Origin: Tepidibacter mesophilus
GTDB lineage: Bacteria; Bacillota; Clostridia; Peptostreptococcales; Peptostreptococcaceae
Direction of reading: 5' to 3'
Assembly (NCBI RefSeq): GCF_002724055.1
Contig: NZ_BDQY01000013.1
Span: forward strand, 25,622-89,621
DNA length: 64,000 nucleotides
The position numbers were made by a program, and so were the translations under genes. Shown in pieces: positions 1 through 9,025 of the stretch (positions within the stretch are counted from its first letter, which is position 1; each line of letters begins with the position of its first letter). The notes beneath the pieces were generated by a model. That model saw nothing but the letters and a program-made list of their open reading frames with translations. It did not search any database and had not been told where the DNA came from.

Positions 1-2
1 CT

Positions 3-1793
3 AGAAGAATAGCTGTACCTATTACAAATAAAAATACACCATTAGTGAGTATAATTATACCTAATAAAGATGGATTAAAATATTTGAAGGTATTAATATC
101 TTCTTTAAAAATGAATACTATATATAGGAACTATGAAGTAATCATAGTTAACAATAAGAGTAGTAATAAATTGCAAAAATATTTTAAGAAGGTTAATTTT
201 AATAATTTAAAATGTGTTTATAGTTATGAAAATTTAGATTTTTTTGACAGCATTAATTTAGGAGTTCAAAATTCAAAAGGAGAATATTTGGTTTTTCTTG
301 ATAATCGAACTATTCCTCTTTATGGTTGGTTAAGCGAAATGGTTAGGACTTTTGAGAATCAATCAAATTGCGGAATTGTAGGATCTAAGTTAATGTATAA
401 TTGCATAGGAAAAAGATGCATACAATATGAAGGTATTAAATTTAACACATATAAAGAAGATATAAATTCTTATAATTTAGAAAACTATACATCTTATTCT
501 CATGATAATTATGATGAATACGAAAAGGAAGTACCAGCTATAAATAGTTATTGTATGTTTACTAATAGAGAAATTTTTAAACAAGTGAATGGTTTTGATA
601 CAAGACTTTACTTTGAAAAAGAGGATATAAATTACTGTTTGAAAGTACAAGCTATTAATAAAAAGGTTTTTATAAGTAAGAAATCTTTAGTACTTTGTAA
701 AGGTTTTTTAACCGAAATAAAAACAAATAATAATGAATTAAAAATGAAAAATAATGATAAATATATATACGCTAAAGATTTAGGAAAACAACTTAGACAA
801 GACATTTGGGAAGAAAAATTAAATGGTAAAGAATTTTTCTGGACAGAATCAACTCTAAATATTGGTTTCTTAGTTACAGAGTATTCTCCATATACAACTG
901 CTGGAGATTTATTTTCGGCAAATGGACTCGGAGAAGAGTTAGAAAAAATATTTGGATATAAAACTTTTTATTTTCCAAGAATGCCTATTTATGAATGGGA
1001 TAAAATTCCTCAATCTATAGATGTAATAATTTCTATGAGACATGATTTTGATATTAGAATTTCTGATATATCTTCTAGAACTCTAAAGCTTGCCTGGATT
1101 AGAGGTTCTATTAAAGACTGGTTAAATAAACCATGGATTTACAATTATGATGGTATTATTACTTCATCAAATATTGCTTTGAAAGAAGCAAGAAAAGTAG
1201 TTGGAGATGATAAGTGCTGGGGGGTAGTTCCTTTAGCTGTTCCTCCAGATACTTTAAAAGAAAAGATAGATATAGAACGAGATATAGATATAAGTTTTGT
1301 AGGAAATATTTTTGAAGTACCTAGAGATATAGTAAGAAATCTTAATTTAGATAAAGGGTTTAATTTTCACTTTTATGGAAGGCTTGAAGGTGGAATGAAT
1401 CATCCTTGGGAACTTTATCATAAAGGTGTAGTTAAGCATAAAGATTTATATAAAATTTATAGTAGAAGTAAAATTGTTATAGAAGATACAGCATCCTTTA
1501 ATAAAGGAACTGTAAATCTAAGAGTTTTTGAGGCAGCAGCATGTGGAGCACTTGTAATTGCAAATGAAACTCCTGGAATAGAGGAGTTATTTGGAGAAAA
1601 TATTATTATATATAAAAATAAAGAAGATTTAACACAAAAAATACAATATTACTTAGAAAATGAAGAAGAGAGAGTAAAACAAGCAGAAAAAGTAAGGGAA
1701 ATAGTTGTTAATAATCATACTTTTAATCATAGAGCTAAAGAATTTAAAGATATAATTGATTCGGTTGTTTTAAATGAGAAAAAAACTATTTAA
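3..1793 (+). CDS. Two-domain glycosyltransferase (GT2 plus CgeB-like GT), 5' end outside window
   Basis: Probably a cytoplasmic bifunctional glycosyltransferase adding sugars to a lipid-linked surface glycan. The reading frame is open to the left edge (codons from base 3, no stop), and the GTG at 45 lies inside the usual 'PLVSIIIPNKDG' beta-strand of GT2 enzymes, so the true start is upstream and the gene is partial. Residues about 15-230 form a GT-A (GT2) domain; its acidic motif reads LDNRT where relatives usually have an NND/DxD triplet, so the first domain may be weak or altered. Residues about 290-590 look like a CgeB/GT1-type GT-B domain, with RVFEAAACGALVI and ETPGIEELF near the C-terminus. 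It opens the first glycan module of the window. Family assignment is good; donor and acceptor cannot be read from sequence. Confidence 0.85.
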   Translation, partial: RRIAVPITNKNTPLVSIIIPNKDGLKYLKVLISSLKMNTIYRNYEVIIVNNKSSNKLQKYFKKVNFNNLKCVYSYENLDFFDSINLGVQNSKGEYLVFLDNRTIPLYGWLSEMVRTFENQSNCGIVGSKLMYNCIGKRCIQYEGIKFNTYKEDINSYNLENYTSYSHDNYDEYEKEVPAINSYCMFTNREIFKQVNGFDTRLYFEKEDINYCLKVQAINKKVFISKKSLVLCKGFLTEIKTNNNELKMKNNDKYIYAKDLGKQLRQDIWEEKLNGKEFFWTESTLNIGFLVTEYSPYTTAGDLFSANGLGEELEKIFGYKTFYFPRMPIYEWDKIPQSIDVIISMRHDFDIRISDISSRTLKLAWIRGSIKDWLNKPWIYNYDGIITSSNIALKEARKVVGDDKCWGVVPLAVPPDTLKEKIDIERDIDISFVGNIFEVPRDIVRNLNLDKGFNFHFYGRLEGGMNHPWELYHKGVVKHKDLYKIYSRSKIVIEDTASFNKGTVNLRVFEAAACGALVIANETPGIEELFGENIIIYKNKEDLTQKIQYYLENEEERVKQAEKVREIVVNNHTFNHRAKEFKDIIDSVVLNEKKTI

Positions 1794-1804
1794 TTTAGCA
1801 AATA

Positions 1805-1852
1805 ATAATCATTGTAATTTGTATAAAATCTATAACAAATTACAATGATTAT
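1805..1852. terminator. Perfect 18-bp inverted repeat, possible bidirectional terminator
   Basis: Arms 1805-1822 and 1835-1852 are perfectly complementary around a 12-nt loop. The hairpin lies between the stop codon of the glycosyltransferase and the next ribosome binding site. There is no clear U-tract, so it may be an inefficient terminator or an mRNA-processing or stabilising hairpin. Confidence 0.5.
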
Positions 1853-1884
1853 ATAGCTGAATAAAATGCTAAGGAGTGATCTAT

Positions 1885-3207
1885 ATTAGAAAAGTGTCAG
1901 TAATTGGTTCAGGATATGTAGGACTTGTTGCTGGAACATGTCTTGCTGACTTTGGACTTAATGTAATATGTGTTGATAATGATGAATATAAAATAGAAGG
2001 ATTAAAAAAAGGAATATTACCTATATATGAACCAGGACTTGATAATTTAGTAAAGAGAAATATGCATTATAAAAGACTTCATTTTACAACTGATATAAAA
2101 AAAGCAGTAGAGGAAAGTGAAGTAATATTTATAGCAGTAGGCACTCCTCCAAAAGATGATGGAAGTGCGGACCTTAAATATGTACTTAAGGTGGCTGAAG
2201 ATATAGCTAAATATATGAATGGATATAAAGTTATAGTGGACAAATCTACAGTACCTATAGGGACTGGTCAAAAAGTTAAAAAAGTAGTCACTGATATTCT
2301 TAAGGAAAGAGTAGTAGATTACAAATTTGATGTGGTGTCTAATCCTGAGTTTTTAAGGGAAGGATCAGCTATACATGACTTTACTCATCCAGATAGAGTT
2401 GTAATAGGCAGTGATACAAAAAAGGCTGCTAGTATAATGAAAGACGTATATAGAGTACTGTATTTAAATGAAACACCATTTGTAGAAACTAATATAGAAA
2501 CAGCAGAAATGATAAAATATGCTTCGAATGCATTTTTAGCTATGAAGATAACGTACATAAATGAAGTTGCTAATCTATGTGAAAAAGTAGGAGCCAATGT
2601 ACAACATGTTGCAAAAGCAATGGGTAGAGATGGTAGAATAAGCCCTAAGTTTTTACATGCAGGTCCTGGATATGGAGGTTCTTGTTTTCCTAAGGATACG
2701 AGAGCTTTAGCTAATATAGCAAGAGAATATGGTGAAACAATATCCTTAATAGAAGAAACTGTAAAAGCTAATGAAAGACAAAAGTTTAAAATGGTAGAAA
2801 AAATAAGGAGTGCTATAGGAAGTTTAGAAGGAAAAACTTTAGGAATACTAGGTATAACTTTTAAGCCTAAGACTGATGATATGAGAGAATCCCCTTCATT
2901 AGTAATATTAACAGAACTTGCAAAACTTGGGGCTAAAATGAAGATATTTGATCCAGAAGCTAAAAAAGAATCTGAATGGAGATTAGAACATATAAAAGAT
3001 TGCATAGAGTTTTGTGAAGATGAGTATGAAGCAAATATTAATACAGATGCATTAGTTATAATAACAGAGTGGCATCAGTTTAGAAATATGGATTTAGATA
3101 GATTAAAAGAAACTATGAAAGATAACTATTTTTTTGATTTAAGAAATATATATGAAAAAGAAATAGTAGAAGAAAAAGGTTTTAAGTATTTTGGAGTAGG
3201 AGTTTAA
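1885..3207 (+). CDS. ugd: UDP-glucose 6-dehydrogenase (first copy)
   Basis: Oxidises UDP-glucose to UDP-glucuronate with two NAD+, supplying uronic acid for the surface glycan. Seen: N-terminal Rossmann motif VIGSGYVGLVAG, the VGTPP loop, KSTVPIGT, NPEFLREGSAI, and the catalytic-cysteine motif GPGYGGSCFPKD. Length (about 440 aa) fits the family. The start is unusual. The SD AAGGAG (1871-1876) overlaps the first in-frame GTG (1876), and the next GTG (1894) is 17 nt away and would remove the first residues of the fold. The codon 8 nt after the SD is ATT (1885), which gives the family-typical M-R-K-V-S-V-I-G start. I chose ATT; a gene caller would use 1876. A second dehydrogenase lies at 53724. 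The downstream GT2 gene follows after 7 nt, so they are probably co-transcribed. Confidence 0.93.
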   Translation: MRKVSVIGSGYVGLVAGTCLADFGLNVICVDNDEYKIEGLKKGILPIYEPGLDNLVKRNMHYKRLHFTTDIKKAVEESEVIFIAVGTPPKDDGSADLKYVLKVAEDIAKYMNGYKVIVDKSTVPIGTGQKVKKVVTDILKERVVDYKFDVVSNPEFLREGSAIHDFTHPDRVVIGSDTKKAASIMKDVYRVLYLNETPFVETNIETAEMIKYASNAFLAMKITYINEVANLCEKVGANVQHVAKAMGRDGRISPKFLHAGPGYGGSCFPKDTRALANIAREYGETISLIEETVKANERQKFKMVEKIRSAIGSLEGKTLGILGITFKPKTDDMRESPSLVILTELAKLGAKMKIFDPEAKKESEWRLEHIKDCIEFCEDEYEANINTDALVIITEWHQFRNMDLDRLKETMKDNYFFDLRNIYEKEIVEEKGFKYFGVGV

Positions 3208-3214
3208 TATTAAT

Positions 3215-4183
3215 ATGAAAATATCTATAGTCATTCCAAATTATAATGGGAAAAATTATTTAAAAGAGTGCTTAAATTCTTTATTAAAACAATCTTTTGA
3301 CAAATTTGAAATAATAATAATAGATAATGATTCAAAAGATGGAAGTATAGAATACTTAAAAGATAACTATAAAAATATAATAGTAAAGAAATTAAAAAAA
3401 AATTATGGATTTTCTAAGGCTGTAAATGAAGGGATAAAAATATCTAAAGGAGAATATGTTGTACTTTTAAATAACGATACAGAAGTTGATGAATATTGGC
3501 TTGAAAATTTATATGGATGTATAAAAAATGATAAGAATATATTTTCTGTTTCATCTAAAATGATTCAATATTATAATAAAAATTTAATAGATGATGCGGG
3601 TGATGAGTATACGTTACTTGGATGGACTTTAAAAACTGGGGACGGAAAATCTGCAAATAAATATGATAAAAAAAGAGAAATATTTAGTTCATGTGCAGGC
3701 GCTGCTATATATAGGAAAAAAATATTTGATGAAATAGGATATTTTGATGAGAATTTCTTTGCATATATGGAAGATGTTGACATGGGATATAGATCTAAAA
3801 TTTATGGATATAAAAACATATACTGTCCAGATGCTATAGTTTATCATATAGGAAGTGGAACGACTGGGAGTAGGTATAATGAGTTTAAAGTAAAACTTTC
3901 AGCAAGAAATAATATATATGTTCCATATAAAAATATTCCTGTTTTACAACTAATCATTAATTTCCCGTTTTTAATATTAGGTTTTTTGATTAAATATTTA
4001 TTTTTCACTAAAAAAGGATTTGGAAAAATATACCTAAATGGATTAAAAGAAGGACTTACTACTTTAAATAAAATAGAAAAAATAAAATATAAAAATAAAA
4101 ACTTTTTGAATTATTTATTAATAGAGTTGAATTTAATAGAAAATACTTCGAAATATTTCATTCAAAAAATATTAAAGTTTTAG
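3215..4183 (+). CDS. GT2 family glycosyltransferase (rhamnosyltransferase-like)
   Basis: A 322-residue family 2 (GT-A fold) transferase. Seen: the N-terminal strand SIVIPNYNGKNYLKECL, the metal/nucleotide-binding NNDTEVD, FFAYMEDVDMGYR typical of the acceptor-side ED motif in WcaE/rhamnosyl-type GT2 proteins, and a hydrophobic segment at about residues 245-265 that could tether it to the membrane. It follows ugd by 7 nt and precedes the UDP-GlcNAc 2-epimerase by 21 nt, so it belongs to the same operon and likely adds one sugar of the repeat unit. No strong SD stands right before ATG 3215, and translation may be coupled to ugd. The sugar specificity cannot be told. Confidence 0.87.
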   Translation: MKISIVIPNYNGKNYLKECLNSLLKQSFDKFEIIIIDNDSKDGSIEYLKDNYKNIIVKKLKKNYGFSKAVNEGIKISKGEYVVLLNNDTEVDEYWLENLYGCIKNDKNIFSVSSKMIQYYNKNLIDDAGDEYTLLGWTLKTGDGKSANKYDKKREIFSSCAGAAIYRKKIFDEIGYFDENFFAYMEDVDMGYRSKIYGYKNIYCPDAIVYHIGSGTTGSRYNEFKVKLSARNNIYVPYKNIPVLQLIINFPFLILGFLIKYLFFTKKGFGKIYLNGLKEGLTTLNKIEKIKYKNKNFLNYLLIELNLIENTSKYFIQKILKF

Positions 4184-4204
4184 ATTAATAGGAGGAAGCT
4201 GAAA

Positions 4205-5350
4205 ATGATAAAAATAATGACTATATTTGGGACAAGACCAGAAGCAATAAAAATGGCTCCACTTGTTAAAGAATTAGAAAAAAGAGAAGAAATACAATCT
4301 ATAGTCTGTGTAACTGCACAACATAGAGAAATGCTTGATCAAGTTTTAGAGTTATTTAATATAAGTCCGGATTATGATTTAGATATAATGAAATCAGGGC
4401 AAACTATAACAGGAATAACTAATAGAGTGCTATCTGGTCTTGAAGAAGTACTAGTAAAAGAAAAGCCAGATATGGTATTAGTACATGGAGATACTACAAC
4501 TACTTTTGCAGGATCTTTGGCAGCATTTTATAACCAAATTGAAATAGGTCATGTAGAGGCTGGACTTAGAAGTCATAATATTTACTCTCCGTATCCTGAA
4601 GAAATGAATAGAAGTTTAGTGGGAAGAATTACAAACATACATTTTGCACCTACAAAGAAAAATAAATCAAACTTAATATCAGAAAATATAAAAGAAGAAA
4701 ATATAGTTATGACTGGAAATACAGTTATAGATGCGTTATTAGAAGTTGTTGAAAATAATTATAAATTTAAAGATGAAAATGTACATAAAGTTGATTTTAA
4801 AAATAAAAAAGTAATTCTATTAACTTCACATAGAAGAGAAAATCTAGGAAAACCTATGGAAAATATATTTACAGCAGTAAAAAGTTTAGTACAAGAGAAT
4901 GAAAATATAGAAGTAGTATTTCCGGTACATTTAAATCCAAAGGTTAGAGAAATATCTAATAAAATTCTTTCTGGACATAATAGAATTCATTTAATAGAAC
5001 CTATGGATTATAAACCTTTTGCTAATTTAATTAATAAAGTAGATATAGTAATGACAGATTCGGGTGGGATTCAAGAAGAAGCTCCAGCGTTGGGAAAACC
5101 AGTTGTAGTTTTAAGATCTGAAACAGAGAGACCAGAAGCAGTAGAAGCTGGGACAGTTAAAGTTGTAGGAACAGAAATAGACTGTATATATCAAACTGTA
5201 AATAAATTAATAAATAATGAAGAAGAGTATAACAAGATGGCAAATGCAGTAAACCCATATGGAGATGGGAAAGCTTGTAGGAGAATTGTTGATTCAATAT
5301 TATATAAATTCAATAAATCAAAAATTAAACCTACAGAATTTAATATATAA
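4205..5350 (+). CDS. wecB: UDP-N-acetylglucosamine 2-epimerase (non-hydrolysing)
   Basis: Interconverts UDP-GlcNAc and UDP-ManNAc in the cytoplasm; ManNAc is a common sugar of secondary cell-wall polymers and teichoic-acid linkage units. Seen: FGTRPEAIKMAPL at the N-terminus, VHGDTTTTFAGSLAAF, GHVEAGLRS, TSHRRENLG, and TDSGGIQEEAPALGKPVVVLR near the C-terminus, all signatures of the family. The length of 381 aa is normal. An AGGAGG SD lies 8 nt before ATG. It is followed by a 21-bp hairpin and then another GT2. UDP-ManNAc made here could serve the wall polymer that SLH proteins bind, but that is inference. Confidence 0.96.
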   Translation: MIKIMTIFGTRPEAIKMAPLVKELEKREEIQSIVCVTAQHREMLDQVLELFNISPDYDLDIMKSGQTITGITNRVLSGLEEVLVKEKPDMVLVHGDTTTTFAGSLAAFYNQIEIGHVEAGLRSHNIYSPYPEEMNRSLVGRITNIHFAPTKKNKSNLISENIKEENIVMTGNTVIDALLEVVENNYKFKDENVHKVDFKNKKVILLTSHRRENLGKPMENIFTAVKSLVQENENIEVVFPVHLNPKVREISNKILSGHNRIHLIEPMDYKPFANLINKVDIVMTDSGGIQEEAPALGKPVVVLRSETERPEAVEAGTVKVVGTEIDCIYQTVNKLINNEEEYNKMANAVNPYGDGKACRRIVDSILYKFNKSKIKPTEFNI

Positions 5351-5382
5351 ATATATATTAAAAATAAAAAGAATCCATTTAA

Positions 5383-5429
5383 TATAAAATCATATATTAT
5401 TTTGTGTTAAAATAATATATGATTTTATA
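5383..5429 (+). terminator. 21-bp perfect AT-rich hairpin between wecB and a GT2 gene
   Basis: Arms 5383-5403 and 5409-5429 are perfectly complementary with loop GTGTT. It ends only 4 nt before the SD (GAGGAG, 5434-5439) of the next gene, leaving no room for a separate promoter. It could be a leaky terminator, or an RNA-processing or stability element inside the operon. Confidence 0.55.
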
Positions 5430-5446
5430 TTTTGAGGAGAAATGAT

Positions 5447-6334
5447 ATGAAAAATATAGATGTATCTATAATAATAGTAAATTTTAAGACATATGAGCTT
5501 ACAAAACAGACTGTAAACTCTATATTATCTAAAAATCACTATATTAATTACGAGATAATACTTGTGGATAATAATTCTAGTGATGAAAGTATAGAAAAAT
5601 TGGAAGTTGATTTTAAACAACAAATAGAAAACAGATTAATAAAGACAATAAAAAACGATTCCAATTTAGGATTTTCGAAGGCTAATAATATAGGTATACG
5701 TAAATCAGAAGGAGAGTATGTATTAATACTAAATTCAGATACTGTAGTTGTAGAAGATTGCCTTGATAGATGTATAGAGTACATAAAAAAAGACTCTAAT
5801 ATTGGGGCTTTAGGGAGTAAGGTAGTTTTACCAGATGGTAATTTAGATAAGCCTTGTAAAAGAGGATTTCCAACTCCAAAAGCATCTTTATGTTATATGT
5901 TGAAGCTAGATAAGTTATATCCAAATAAAAAAAGTTTTGGAGAATATAACTTAACATATTTATCTGAAGATGACATAAATGAAGTAGATTCTTTAGTTGG
6001 TGCATTTATGATAATACCAAGACGAGTTATAGATGAAGTTGGAATGCTAGATGAAGATTTTTTTATGTACGGAGAAGATATAGATTGGTGCTATAGAATA
6101 AAAAAAGCTGGATATAAGATAATATATTATCCAAAATCTCAAATAATACATTATAAAGGATCTAGTGCAAAGAAGAAGAGATTTAAGACTATATATGAAT
6201 TTCATAGAGCTATGTACTTATTTTATAATAAGCATTATAAATCGAAGTATAGTATACTTACTACATTGCTTGTGTATTCAGGTATAAGCTTTAGATTAAT
6301 TCTTACACTACTTATTAATTTATTCAAAAAATAA
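5447..6334 (+). CDS. GT2 family glycosyltransferase
   Basis: A 295-residue family 2 transferase, probably adding a sugar to the lipid-linked repeat. Seen: VSIIIVNFKTYELT, VDNNSSDES, LNSDTVVVED in the DxD position, a FFMYGEDIDWCYR motif and a hydrophobic C-terminal stretch. I chose ATG 5447, because GAGGAG (5434-5439) stands 7 nt before it; the longer frame from TTG 5432 would put the SD inside the coding region. It sits between wecB and the initiating sugar-phosphate transferase. Substrates are unknown. Confidence 0.87.
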   Translation: MKNIDVSIIIVNFKTYELTKQTVNSILSKNHYINYEIILVDNNSSDESIEKLEVDFKQQIENRLIKTIKNDSNLGFSKANNIGIRKSEGEYVLILNSDTVVVEDCLDRCIEYIKKDSNIGALGSKVVLPDGNLDKPCKRGFPTPKASLCYMLKLDKLYPNKKSFGEYNLTYLSEDDINEVDSLVGAFMIIPRRVIDEVGMLDEDFFMYGEDIDWCYRIKKAGYKIIYYPKSQIIHYKGSSAKKKRFKTIYEFHRAMYLFYNKHYKSKYSILTTLLVYSGISFRLILTLLINLFKK

Positions 6335-6347
6335 GGGACTGATTGAT

Positions 6348-7751
6348 ATGATAAAACAAAATCAAAAACATTTAAATATTTTATTGGTATTAATAGATTC
6401 TATTTCTATATTTATATCTTTTCTTATATCTTGGTATATAAGATTTCAAAGTGGTTTTATGAAAGTAGCTAGCGGACATTTAACATTAGAAGAGTATATG
6501 AAACCTATTTTGATTATAATACCTGTGTATCTTATTATATATAGCATGTTTAGTCTTTACGTTCCACATAGATTTAAGAATATATTTCATGAGTTTTTTA
6601 ACATATTAAAATCAAATGTATTTGGACTTCTGATACTTATAAACATGCTGTATGTATATAAAGAAGTTCACTATTCAAGATACCTATTACTTATATTCGT
6701 AATTACTACTACCACGGTGACTATAGGTGAAAGAGGTTGTATAAGATTAATTCTTAGAAATATGCGTAAAAAAGGATATAACTTGAAACATTCTTTAGTA
6801 ATAGGTTGTAGTGAGTTGACTACGGAATTTTTAAAAAGAGTTAGAAAAAATAAACATTGGGGATACAATATAATTGGGATATTTGATGATAATAAAGATA
6901 TAGATTCTAAATTTGAAGAATTAAATGTTATAGGTCGAAATTATGACCTTGAAGGGTATATTGCTACTCATCATATAGATGAGGTGATTATAACTTTAGA
7001 CATAAGTGAGTATGAAAAATTAAAATGGGTTATAGGAGTATGTGAAAAAAGTGGAGTTAGAACTCAAATCATACCTGGCTATTATAAATATATACCGGCA
7101 AGACCATATGTTGAGGAGATAGAAGGTCTTCCTATTATAAACATAAGGCATGTACCACTTGATAATTTAGTGAATAAATTCGTTAAGAGAGTTCTTGATA
7201 TATTAGGAGCTTCTATAGCTATAATACTATTCTCACCTATAATGATAATAACTGTTATAGGTATAAAGATTACATCTCCAGGGCCTATTATATTTAATCA
7301 AGAAAGAATCGGGCTTAACAGAAAAAAATTCAACATGTACAAGTTCAGATCTATGAATGTTCAAAAAGATGAAGAAGAAAAAGTACAGTGGACTACTAAA
7401 AATGATCCACGTAAAACAAAATTTGGATCTTTCATAAGAAAGACAAGTATAGATGAACTTCCTCAGTTATTTAATGTTTTAAAAGGGGATATGAGCCTTA
7501 TAGGACCAAGACCAGAAAGACCTTATTTTGTAGATAAATTTAAGGAAGAAATACCAAAATATATGATAAAGCATCAAGTAAGGCCTGGAATTACGGGTTG
7601 GGCTCAAATCAGTGGATGGAGAGGAGATACATCTATTGAAAAGAGAATAGAGTATGATCTTTATTATATAGAAAATTGGAATATTATATTCGATATTAAG
7701 ATACTTTTTTATACAGTGTTTAAAGGTTTTGTAAATAAGAATGCATATTAA
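6348..7751 (+). CDS. Undecaprenyl-phosphate sugar phosphotransferase (WcaJ/WbaP type)
   Basis: Initiates a surface polysaccharide by moving a hexose-1-phosphate from a UDP-sugar to undecaprenyl phosphate. Seen: four to five hydrophobic segments in residues 10-125, a central CoA/nucleotide-binding-like domain (LVIGCSELTTEFLKR, about residues 147-260), and a C-terminal catalytic bacterial sugar transferase domain with KRVLDILGA, FNQERIGLNR, KFRSMNVQKD, RKTSIDELPQL and GDMSLIGPRPERP. Its 467 aa match full-length WcaJ-type enzymes, unlike the short 208-aa enzyme at 45953. Two initiating transferases imply that two different glycans or starting sugars are made from this window. Confidence 0.93.
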   Translation: MIKQNQKHLNILLVLIDSISIFISFLISWYIRFQSGFMKVASGHLTLEEYMKPILIIIPVYLIIYSMFSLYVPHRFKNIFHEFFNILKSNVFGLLILINMLYVYKEVHYSRYLLLIFVITTTTVTIGERGCIRLILRNMRKKGYNLKHSLVIGCSELTTEFLKRVRKNKHWGYNIIGIFDDNKDIDSKFEELNVIGRNYDLEGYIATHHIDEVIITLDISEYEKLKWVIGVCEKSGVRTQIIPGYYKYIPARPYVEEIEGLPIINIRHVPLDNLVNKFVKRVLDILGASIAIILFSPIMIITVIGIKITSPGPIIFNQERIGLNRKKFNMYKFRSMNVQKDEEEKVQWTTKNDPRKTKFGSFIRKTSIDELPQLFNVLKGDMSLIGPRPERPYFVDKFKEEIPKYMIKHQVRPGITGWAQISGWRGDTSIEKRIEYDLYYIENWNIIFDIKILFYTVFKGFVNKNAY

Positions 7752-7762
7752 GGGGGATATAG

Positions 7763-8728
7763 ATGGCGATACTAGTTACAGGGGGAGCAGGCTATATAGG
7801 AAGTCACGCTATAAAGTATATTTTAGAAGAAAACGAAGAAATAATAGTTGCGGACAATTTTTCAACAGGACATAAAGAAGCTTTATTCGGAGGAAAGCTT
7901 TATGAGGGAGATATAAGGGATGAACAGTTCTTAGATAAGGTATTTAAAGAAAATAGCATAGAAGGCGTCATACACTTTGCAGCGAGTTCATTAGTTGGAG
8001 AAAGTATGATTGACCCGTATAAGTATTATGATAATAATGTTAGTGGAACACTTTGCTTATTAAAGAAGATGAATGAGTACAATGTAAATAAGATAGTGTT
8101 CTCATCGACAGCTGCAACTTATGGAGAGCCTAATAATATACCTATACTTGAAGCAGAGGATACATATCCCACTAATACTTACGGAGAAACTAAGCTATCT
8201 ATGGAGAAGATGATGAAGTGGTTTGATAAAGCCTATGGGATAAAATACATATCCCTAAGATACTTCAATGCAGCAGGAGCTCATGAAAGTGCAAAAATAG
8301 GAGAAAACCACAAAGTAGAAACTCATTTAATACCATTAATACTTCAAGTACCTCTTGGAAAAAGAGAGCATATATATATTTTTGGTGATGATTACAATAC
8401 GGAAGATGGAACTTGTATAAGAGATTATATACACGTTATGGACTTAGCATCAGCTCATTATTTAGCTTTTGAACATCTAAGAAAAGGAAATGATAGTGAT
8501 ATATTCAACTTAGGAAATGGAAAAGGTTTTTCAGTTAAAGAAGTTATAGAAACAGCTAGAAAAGTTACAAATCATTTAATACCAGCAGTTATTGAAGGAA
8601 GAAGAGCAGGAGACCCAGCCGTTTTAATAGCATCTAGCGATAAAGCTAGAAAAGTGCTTGGATGGGAGCCTAAGTACGATGATTTAGAATATATAATAAG
8701 GACTGCTTGGAATTGGCATAAAAATTAG
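7763..8728 (+). CDS. galE: UDP-glucose 4-epimerase
   Basis: Interconverts UDP-glucose and UDP-galactose (possibly also the GlcNAc/GalNAc pair). An extended-SDR enzyme with NAD-binding GGAGYIGSH at residues 7-15, FSSTAATYGEP, and the catalytic Y-x-x-x-K as YGETK with Tyr140/Lys144; RYFNAAGAH and the C-terminal RRAGDPA are typical of GalE. The length of 321 aa is normal. An AGGGGG SD precedes the ATG and the gene is 11 nt after the sugar transferase. It closes the first glycan operon; a weak hairpin with a U-run follows. Confidence 0.95.
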   Translation: MAILVTGGAGYIGSHAIKYILEENEEIIVADNFSTGHKEALFGGKLYEGDIRDEQFLDKVFKENSIEGVIHFAASSLVGESMIDPYKYYDNNVSGTLCLLKKMNEYNVNKIVFSSTAATYGEPNNIPILEAEDTYPTNTYGETKLSMEKMMKWFDKAYGIKYISLRYFNAAGAHESAKIGENHKVETHLIPLILQVPLGKREHIYIFGDDYNTEDGTCIRDYIHVMDLASAHYLAFEHLRKGNDSDIFNLGNGKGFSVKEVIETARKVTNHLIPAVIEGRRAGDPAVLIASSDKARKVLGWEPKYDDLEYIIRTAWNWHKN

Positions 8729-8729
8729 A

Positions 8730-8764
8730 AACTAACCAATGGTTTGAAGGTTATTGTTTTTTGT
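8730..8764 (+). terminator. Possible weak terminator after galE
   Basis: A short stem TAACC (8733-8737) / GGTTA (8749-8753) is followed by TTGTTTTTT. The stem is only about 5 bp, so this is tentative. Confidence 0.4.
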
Positions 8765-8807
8765 TCTATCCCCCGATAGTGAAATTTTAAAGTTAAGATA
8801 CACATTT

Positions 8808-9006
8808 GAAAATATTTCTATAAAAATATAAACAATTGCTTTTAAATATTTTGCTTAGAAACTTAGTCTTTGACGTTTAATAATAAGTTAAGAAGTTTCG
8901 TTGTTTGACCGTAGGGAGTTCAGAAACTTTAGGATTATTAATAAGACAAGGACTTAGTTTCTTCAAAATTTTATGAAATTGTGTTATTTTTCTAGAAATA
9001 TTTTTC
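8808..9006 (+). repeat. Family A structured repeat, copy A1 (199 bp)
   Basis: One of four 199-202 bp elements in this window (others at 36610, 42748 and 57699). Its ends are imperfect inverted repeats (GAAAATATTTCTATAAAAA at the left, matching the complement of the right end). The core carries the conserved loop TTGTTTGACCGTAGGGAG closed by AAGTTTC / GAAACTT, and a further stem TAATAAT / ATTATTA. It ends right at the SD of rfbD, so that gene's leader must run through the element or start inside it. It fills most of the 297-bp gap between galE and rfbD. The sequences of the stems differ from the other copies but still pair. Confidence 0.8.
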
Positions 9007-9025
9007 GGAAAGGAGCAAAAATAAA

